A stretch of 38,189 nt of DNA. Origin: Vibrio genomosp. F10 str. ZF-129 (GTDB taxonomy: Bacteria > Pseudomonadota > Gammaproteobacteria > Enterobacterales > Vibrionaceae). The notes beneath the pieces are model-generated. The model was given only the letters and a program-made list of their open reading frames with translations. It was not told the origin of the DNA and did no database searches. Location of the stretch: positions 1 through 38,189 of the forward strand of contig NZ_AJYQ02000080.1 of the NCBI RefSeq assembly GCF_000287055.2. Direction: 5' to 3'. The first letter of the stretch is position 1. The number at the start of each line of letters is the position of its first letter. Shown one piece after another: positions 33,488-38,189 of this stretch. The position numbers were made by a program, and so were the translations under genes.

Positions 33488-34435
33488 ATGAGAAAAAAAC
33501 TCACAATTCACGATATCGCTAAACTATCCGGAGTGGGGAAGTCTACGGTTTCACGTGTATTGACCAATGATCCCAAAGTGAAACCTGCAACTCGAGCCAA
33601 AGTTGAGCAAGTGATCCAAGAGTCGGGTTATGTGCCGTCAAAGTCCGCGCAATCAATGCGTGGTGGAAGTCAAAAAGTGGTGGGAGTGATCATTTCTCGT
33701 CTGGATTCGCCATCGGAAAATAGAGCCGTAGGGAGCATGCTCAAAAGCTTGTATGACGAAGGGTATGATGTGGTGATCATGGAAAGCCAGTTCGACAGGC
33801 ATAAAACCAATGAACACCTCGAGGTACTGCAAAAGCGGAATGTCGATGGTGTGATTGTGTTTGGGTTTACCGATTTAGATCTTGGGAATCTAGAGGCATG
33901 GCAAGGGAAATCCGTTGTTATTGCCATGGATACCACGGTGACTTCATCGATTAATTATGACAATAAAGGCGTGATTACTTGTGCGTTACGATACTTGTCA
34001 GAGCGTAAAATCCGTAATATTGCGTTTATTGGTGTCGATCCTAGTGACAAAACCACGGGAAAGCTGCGTTTAGAGTCCTATATTGAATGGTGCCAAATCC
34101 ACGACATCATCCCATCATATCAAACTGGGCAATTGCATCATGAAAGTGCCTATCAGTTGGTTGATAAAGTACTGACAAATCAAACCGAAGCGATAGTTTG
34201 TGCTAGTGATACCCTTGCTCTCGGTGTGATAAAGAAGTTGCAAGAATTAGGGCGCGATGATGTTATGGTGACGGGTGTTGGTGGTAATGACCTGCTTTCT
34301 TTTCTCTTCCCTAAAGTTCATAGTATTGATCCTGGTTACACTTCAGCGGGTAACCAAGCAGCTAAGCTTTTGATATCCCATATAAATGGGAATACTGAGA
34401 AGTGCCATATCACTCAGGAACCGATCATTTCTTAA
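33488..34435 (+). CDS. treR: Trehalose operon repressor TreR (LacI family)
   Basis: Represses the trehalose genes; the inducer in E. coli is trehalose-6-phosphate. 315 residues: LacI helix-turn-helix TIHDIAKLSGVGKSTVSRVLTNDP with hinge helix KSAQSMRGGS, then a periplasmic-binding-protein-like domain (VVGVIISRLDSPSENRAVGS, ICASDTLALG-type AIVCASDTLALGVIKKL, and SIDPGYTSAGNQAAKLL). The RLDSPSENRAV segment is particular to TreR. No good ribosome binding site precedes the ATG, suggesting low expression, as is usual for repressors. Twin operators lie between it and treB. Confidence 0.95.
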   Translation: MRKKLTIHDIAKLSGVGKSTVSRVLTNDPKVKPATRAKVEQVIQESGYVPSKSAQSMRGGSQKVVGVIISRLDSPSENRAVGSMLKSLYDEGYDVVIMESQFDRHKTNEHLEVLQKRNVDGVIVFGFTDLDLGNLEAWQGKSVVIAMDTTVTSSINYDNKGVITCALRYLSERKIRNIAFIGVDPSDKTTGKLRLESYIEWCQIHDIIPSYQTGQLHHESAYQLVDKVLTNQTEAIVCASDTLALGVIKKLQELGRDDVMVTGVGGNDLLSFLFPKVHSIDPGYTSAGNQAAKLLISHINGNTEKCHITQEPIIS

Positions 34436-34467
34436 CTCATTAATTTCTTATTGAATTAAAATTATAC

Positions 34468-34483
34468 TGTGATCTCATTCAAT
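34468..34483. promoter_or_regulatory. Probable CRP site upstream of treB
   Basis: TGTGA-TCTCAT-TCAAT matches TGTGA-N6-TCACA in 8 of 10 core positions and sits directly before the first TreR operator. Confidence 0.55.
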
Positions 34484-34486
34484 TAA

Positions 34487-34500
34487 TGGGACTGTTCCCA
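34487..34500. promoter_or_regulatory. TreR operator 1
   Basis: TGGGACTGTTCCCA: perfect 5-bp arms around CTGT, a LacI-family type of palindrome. Identical to operator 2. Confidence 0.8.
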
Positions 34501-34544
34501 TTTTATTTTCAAAGGATGCCTGTCACTATCTTATCAAACGCAGG

Positions 34545-34558
34545 TGGGACTGTTCCCA
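34545..34558. promoter_or_regulatory. TreR operator 2
   Basis: Second exact copy of TGGGACTGTTCCCA, 58 bp after the first and 61 bases before the treB start region. The spacing is about five and a half helical turns. Confidence 0.8.
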
Positions 34559-34618
34559 TTTGTTGCGTAGGAAAACAAAACAGGCTCAGAGTGAGACTCC
34601 AACAGGGTGGATAAGGAT

Positions 34619-36043
34619 ATGGGTAAGATAGCAAAACAAGACGTAGAACGTCTGATTGAACGGGTCGGTGGTAGTGACAACATTGCGAGTGTGAGTCATT
34701 GCTTAACTCGACTTCGTTTTGTGCTAAAGGATACCAGTAAAGCAGATGAAAAAGCGTTAGAGGCGTTGAGCCTAGTGAAAGGCTGCTTCACCAACGCGGG
34801 GCAATTTCAAGTGGTTATTGGGACTGAAGTTGATGAGGTGTATGCCGTCCTTATTGAACTGTCTGGGCAATCTGAAGCATCAAAAGATGAATCTAAACTG
34901 GCGGCTCGACAAAATATGAATGCGCTAGAGCGTGGCATATCTCACCTCGCGGAAATATTTGTTCCATTGCTTCCTGCGATCATTACTGGTGGTTTGATTC
35001 TGGGTTTTCGTAATGTGATTGGCGATATCAAGATGTTTGATGGCCAGTCTCTCACTGAAATCAGCCAGTTCTGGGCCACGGTGCATTCATTTCTTTGGTT
35101 GATTGGTGAGGCTATTTTCTTCTTCTTACCGGTTGGCGTGTGCTGGGCGACGGTGAAAAAATTAGGTGGCACCCCCATTCTTGGTATAACCCTTGGTGTC
35201 ACCTTAGTTTCACCACAGCTAATGAATGCGTATTTGATCGGTAAGGAAGTGCCACAGGTTTGGGATTTCGGTTTGTTTGTGATCGAAAAAGTGGGCTATC
35301 AAGCACAGGTTATACCGGCCATTCTCGCTGGGGTTGTCTTAGCGTTTATTGAGACTAACTTGAAGCGCATCGTTCCTGCTTATTTATATTTAGTGGTCGT
35401 GCCGTTTGTTTCTATTATCGTCTCTGTTGTTCTAGCCCATGCACTGATTGGTCCTTTTGGACGCGTGATTGGCGATGGCGTCGCGGTTGCTGCTAAATTT
35501 GCAATGACAGGTGATTTTGCCGTCATAGGTTCAGTCGTGTTTGGTTTTCTTTATGCGCCACTGGTTATCACGGGTATTCACCACACAACGAATGCAGTTG
35601 ATCTACAGCTCATGCAAGAGCTTGGTGGAACGCCAATTTGGCCATTGATTGCACTGTCTAATATTGCTCAAGCTTCAGCGGTCGTTGGCATCATTATTAT
35701 CAGCAAAAAGCATGGTGAGAGGGATATCTCTGTCCCTGCGGCTATTTCTGCTTATCTTGGTGTTACAGAACCCGCAATGTATGGCGTGAACCTAAAATAC
35801 AAATTCCCAATGCTGAGTGCCATGGTAGGCAGTGCGATTGCTGCGGCAATTTGTGGTAGCGCAGGCGTGATGGCTAATGGTATTGGTGTTGGTGGTTTAC
35901 CTGGCATCTTATCTATTCAACCGCAGTACTGGGGTATTTATTTTGTGGCTATGCTGGTGGCGATCTTTGTTCCCGCAGTATTGACTTTGTTCTTCTACAA
36001 ACGCGCACAACAAAAAGGGGAACTGGAGTTGGCGAGTGCTTAG
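34619..36043 (+). CDS. treB: PTS trehalose transporter EIIBC
   Basis: Imports trehalose and phosphorylates it to trehalose-6-phosphate. About 474 residues: EIIB domain with the phosphorylated Cys in SVSHCLTRLRFVL (about residue 28), a linker, then an EIIC domain with about ten membrane helices and the signature SAYLGVTEPAMYGVNLKYKFPM. No EIIA domain is present, so it would use the glucose EIIA (Crr). The frame opens at GTG 34607. I prefer ATG 34619 because AGGGTGG lies eight bases ahead and the family starts near MxKI, but the choice is not certain. Confidence 0.95.
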   Translation: MGKIAKQDVERLIERVGGSDNIASVSHCLTRLRFVLKDTSKADEKALEALSLVKGCFTNAGQFQVVIGTEVDEVYAVLIELSGQSEASKDESKLAARQNMNALERGISHLAEIFVPLLPAIITGGLILGFRNVIGDIKMFDGQSLTEISQFWATVHSFLWLIGEAIFFFLPVGVCWATVKKLGGTPILGITLGVTLVSPQLMNAYLIGKEVPQVWDFGLFVIEKVGYQAQVIPAILAGVVLAFIETNLKRIVPAYLYLVVVPFVSIIVSVVLAHALIGPFGRVIGDGVAVAAKFAMTGDFAVIGSVVFGFLYAPLVITGIHHTTNAVDLQLMQELGGTPIWPLIALSNIAQASAVVGIIIISKKHGERDISVPAAISAYLGVTEPAMYGVNLKYKFPMLSAMVGSAIAAAICGSAGVMANGIGVGGLPGILSIQPQYWGIYFVAMLVAIFVPAVLTLFFYKRAQQKGELELASA

Positions 36044-36071
36044 CTCTTGTAATCAGTCTTTAGTTGGAAAC

Positions 36072-36122
36072 AGTACATAGATGGAATTAGTACATAGGTA
36101 GAAATAATACACAGGTAGAAAT
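36072..36122. repeat. Three 17-bp imperfect tandem repeats between treB and treC
   Basis: Units AGTACATAGATGGAATT, AGTACATAGGTAGAAAT and AATACACAGGTAGAAAT are contiguous, followed by a decayed fourth unit (AGTTCCTAG...). They form part of the 217-base treB-treC gap. Confidence 0.85.
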
Positions 36123-36203
36123 AGTTCCTAGCATTCGTACCTGGAAATAATGTTTGGCTTTGTACTGGTGAAAAGTGCGGAGTCATTCATAGCAAGTCAA
36201 TTT

Positions 36204-36229
36204 GGAGTGATGTTTATCACTCCTTTTTT
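36204..36229 (+). terminator. Strong terminator between treB and treC
   Basis: GGAGTGAT-GTTT-ATCACTCC is a perfect 8-bp hairpin with six T, 160 bases after treB and only 32 before treC. Confidence 0.88.
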
Positions 36230-36260
36230 AATCTTTTTCGTTGGTAAGTGAGTGTCTTAA

Positions 36261-37946
36261 ATGGCGATGAATAACGCAGATAAAAACTGGTGGAAAACAG
36301 CCACCATTTATCAAATTTACCCAAAAAGCTTTTGTGATAGTGGTCGTAAAGGCACTGGTGATATTCAAGGTATTATCAATAAGTTAGATTACCTTCATCT
36401 GCTTGGTGTCGATGCCATTTGGCTAACCCCTATTTATGAATCTCCCATGGTCGATAACGGCTATGACATTGCCGATTACTACAAAATAAATTCCGATTTT
36501 GGCTCTATGGCGGATTTTGATGAATTGCTTAAACAAGCGCATCAGCGTGGCATTCGAGTGATTATGGATATCGTCGTGAATCATACTTCAACGGCTCATC
36601 ATTGGTTTCAATCGGCACTAGGGGATAAACAAAGCCCGTATCGAGATTACTACATTTGGAAAGATCCCGTTGAGGGGAAAGAACCCAATAATTGGCAGTC
36701 AAAATTTGGCGGCAATGCATGGGCTCTAGACGATAAGACCGGTCAGTACTATTTGCATTTGTTTGCAAAAGAACAGGCGGATCTGAATTGGGAAAACCCT
36801 AAGGTGCGTGAGGAAGTCAAACAAGTGATCGGCTTTTGGGCTGAGAAGGGCGTTGATGGTTTCCGACTCGATGTGATTAATTTAATCTCGAAACAGCAAA
36901 GCTTTCCAAACGATGATTCTGGTGACGGTCGGTGTTTTTATACCGATGGCCCACGTGTACACGAATATCTGCAAGACATCAGCCAGTCAGTCTTTCAAAA
37001 ATATGGCAGTGTGACTGTTGGTGAAATGTCTTCCACGACCTTAGAACACTGCTTGAAGTACTCGTCAAAAGAGGGAAACGAGCTCTCGATGGTATTCAAC
37101 TTTCATCATCTGAAGGCGGATTACTTGAATGGCGAGAAATGGACAAACACGCCCTTTGATTTCCTGCAATTAAAGCGCATTTTTAATCATTGGCAGGTCG
37201 GTTTAAATGGCAAAGGTTGGGGGGCGTTATTTTGGTGTAACCACGATCAACCCCGTGTGGTTAGCCGATTAGGAAACGACACAGAGTATCGAGTGGAATC
37301 GGCCAAAATGCTGGCGGCTTCCATTCATATGATGCAAGGAACCCCTTATGTCTACCAAGGCGAAGAGATTGGTATGACCAATCCGCATTATGGCAATATT
37401 GAGCAGTATAAGGACGTAGAAAGTATCAATATGTACGAGATTATGGTCAACCAAGAGAACGTCAGCCATGAGGATATGATGGCTATTCTGGCAAAAAAAT
37501 CTCGAGATAATTCTAGAACACCGATGCAATGGAATGATTCTAAATACGCAGGTTTTTCCAAAGCTGAACCTTGGCTAAGCGTTGCAAATAACTATGTTGA
37601 TATTAATGCAAAGGCCGCTGTGGATGATCCTGACTCGGTGTTTTATTTCTACCAAAGGCTGATTCAGTTACGTAAAGAAGTGGATGTTATTACCGATGGT
37701 AATTATGTCGATTTACTTCCTGACCACAAGGCGCTGTTCGTATTTCAACGTCAATCAGAGACTCAGACTTTACTTTGCTTAAATAATTTCTATGCGAATG
37801 AAGAAGAGTGTGTGTTGCCGAATGAATTAGAAGTAAGCAACGCTCGAGTATTACTTAGTAACTACCCCCAAACGAAAGGTGGGAACTTAAGTCGCCATCA
37901 GGCATTAAAACCTTATGAAACACGGATTCTTTTGATCGACCACTAA
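36261..37946 (+). CDS. treC: Trehalose-6-phosphate hydrolase (alpha,alpha-phosphotrehalase)
   Basis: Splits trehalose-6-phosphate from TreB into glucose and glucose-6-phosphate in the cytoplasm. 561 residues, the usual length, in the oligo-1,6-glucosidase branch of GH13. It opens NWWKTATIYQIYPKSFCDS. Conserved regions: VIMDIVVNHTS, the nucleophile Asp in GVDGFRLDVINLIS, the acid Glu in TVGEMSSTT and FWCNHDQPRVVSRLG with the third Asp. The C-terminal beta domain includes LLCLNNFYANEE. ATG at 36261 or 36267 is possible; GAGTG six bases before 36261 favours the first. Confidence 0.97.
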   Translation: MAMNNADKNWWKTATIYQIYPKSFCDSGRKGTGDIQGIINKLDYLHLLGVDAIWLTPIYESPMVDNGYDIADYYKINSDFGSMADFDELLKQAHQRGIRVIMDIVVNHTSTAHHWFQSALGDKQSPYRDYYIWKDPVEGKEPNNWQSKFGGNAWALDDKTGQYYLHLFAKEQADLNWENPKVREEVKQVIGFWAEKGVDGFRLDVINLISKQQSFPNDDSGDGRCFYTDGPRVHEYLQDISQSVFQKYGSVTVGEMSSTTLEHCLKYSSKEGNELSMVFNFHHLKADYLNGEKWTNTPFDFLQLKRIFNHWQVGLNGKGWGALFWCNHDQPRVVSRLGNDTEYRVESAKMLAASIHMMQGTPYVYQGEEIGMTNPHYGNIEQYKDVESINMYEIMVNQENVSHEDMMAILAKKSRDNSRTPMQWNDSKYAGFSKAEPWLSVANNYVDINAKAAVDDPDSVFYFYQRLIQLRKEVDVITDGNYVDLLPDHKALFVFQRQSETQTLLCLNNFYANEEECVLPNELEVSNARVLLSNYPQTKGGNLSRHQALKPYETRILLIDH

Positions 37947-37987
37947 CCACCCTAACGCTCTGCTCATTGATTTGAATTAATATTGTC

Positions 37988-38014
37988 GGTCTCTCCAATG
38001 GAGAGGCCTTTTTT
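37988..38014 (+). terminator. treC terminator
   Basis: GGTCTCTCC-AAT-GGAGAGGCC (one U-G pair) followed by six T. Confidence 0.88.
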
Positions 38015-38100
38015 CGGGTTTTCTATCTTTGTCGGGCTTTTCATAGAGTGCATTGGCGCGAATGCCCATTTTGGATGACGACTGGTATAAATTCAGGTAC

Positions 38101-38126
38101 AAAAAAAGCCAGCTCAATGAGCTGGC
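38101..38126 (-). terminator. Terminator of the minus-strand tRNA transcript
   Basis: GCCAGCTC-AAT-GAGCTGGC (38108-38126), preceded on the plus strand by seven A, which become the T run on the minus strand. It lies 22 bases after the tRNA 3' end. Confidence 0.88.
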
Positions 38127-38148
38127 TTTCGATTCTTATTACAGAATA

Positions 38149-38189
38149 TGGTGGAGGGAGACGGATTCGAACCATCGAAGGCAGTGCCG
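38149..38189 (-). tRNA. 3' part of a tRNA, probably tRNA-Tyr (cut by the window edge)
   Basis: On the minus strand a T arm GATGG-TTCGAAT-CCGTC is followed by acceptor strand TCCCTCC, discriminator A and an encoded CCA. A GGC-ACT-GCC stem just before the T arm fits the extra arm of a class II tRNA. The discriminator A and TTCGATGG resemble tRNA-Tyr more than tRNA-Ser or tRNA-Leu. The anticodon is outside the window. Confidence 0.75.

Overview
The window is chromosomal DNA of a Vibrio or close relative. The evidence is the sodium-type flagellar stator pair pomA/pomB, Vibrio-type family members (YaeP, DUF4250, DUF3301, DUF3549, the type II QueF), GcvB next to gcvA, and a CsrB-type RNA near yqcC/truC. 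Gene density, codon use and gene order look like an ordinary core region. I see no prophage, transposase, integron or CRISPR array. Identifications rest on reading the translated sequences and on memory of the families; no search was run.

Layout. 1-3.3 kb: minus-strand yaeP and a DUF4250 gene, then trmO-proS (tRNA modification and prolyl-tRNA synthetase). 3.6-5.2 kb: an AbgT-family transporter. 5.3-6.0 kb: a YaiI/DUF188 gene and a small putative DNA-binding coiled-coil gene. 6.1-6.7 kb: a gene for a CsrB-family regulatory RNA with an upstream 18-bp perfect palindrome of the VarA/UvrY/GacA type. 6.8-9.8 kb: a GNAT acetyltransferase, DUF3301, DUF3549, yqcC and truC. 9.9-12.9 kb: the isoprenoid operon xseB-ispA-dxs (minus). 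13.2-15.2 kb: pomA-pomB behind a sigma-28-like promoter. 15.3-16.9 kb: thiI. 16.9-20.2 kb: GcvB sRNA (minus) divergent from gcvA, followed by an alpha/beta hydrolase, a DUF423 gene and rlmM. 20.4-22.7 kb: xni and ppnN. 22.9-27.8 kb: a GGDEF diguanylate cyclase, a TPR protein with a degenerate GGDEF domain, and queF. 27.9-29.2 kb: syd and a DUF2310 zinc-ribbon gene. 29.5-32.2 kb: the methionine importer metNIQ behind tandem MetJ boxes. 32.3-33.3 kb: gmhB and a MliC-like lipoprotein. 33.5-38.0 kb: the trehalose genes treR, treB and treC with twin operators. The right edge cuts into a minus-strand tRNA, probably tRNA-Tyr.

How the parts connect. Two global post-transcriptional regulators can be read directly from the DNA: CsrB (a sponge for CsrA, probably under VarS/VarA) and GcvB (a repressor of amino-acid and peptide uptake mRNAs, under GcvA). 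The window also shows three local regulatory circuits: MetJ on metNIQ, TreR plus probably CRP on treB, and FliA on pomAB. The likeliest little-studied functional unit is the pair of c-di-GMP-related genes between ppnN and queF. One has a TPR sensor-like module, a membrane segment and a degenerate GGDEF domain; the next encodes a GGDEF protein that keeps AGEEF but lacks the RxxD inhibitory site. I see no clearly new defence or mobile system.
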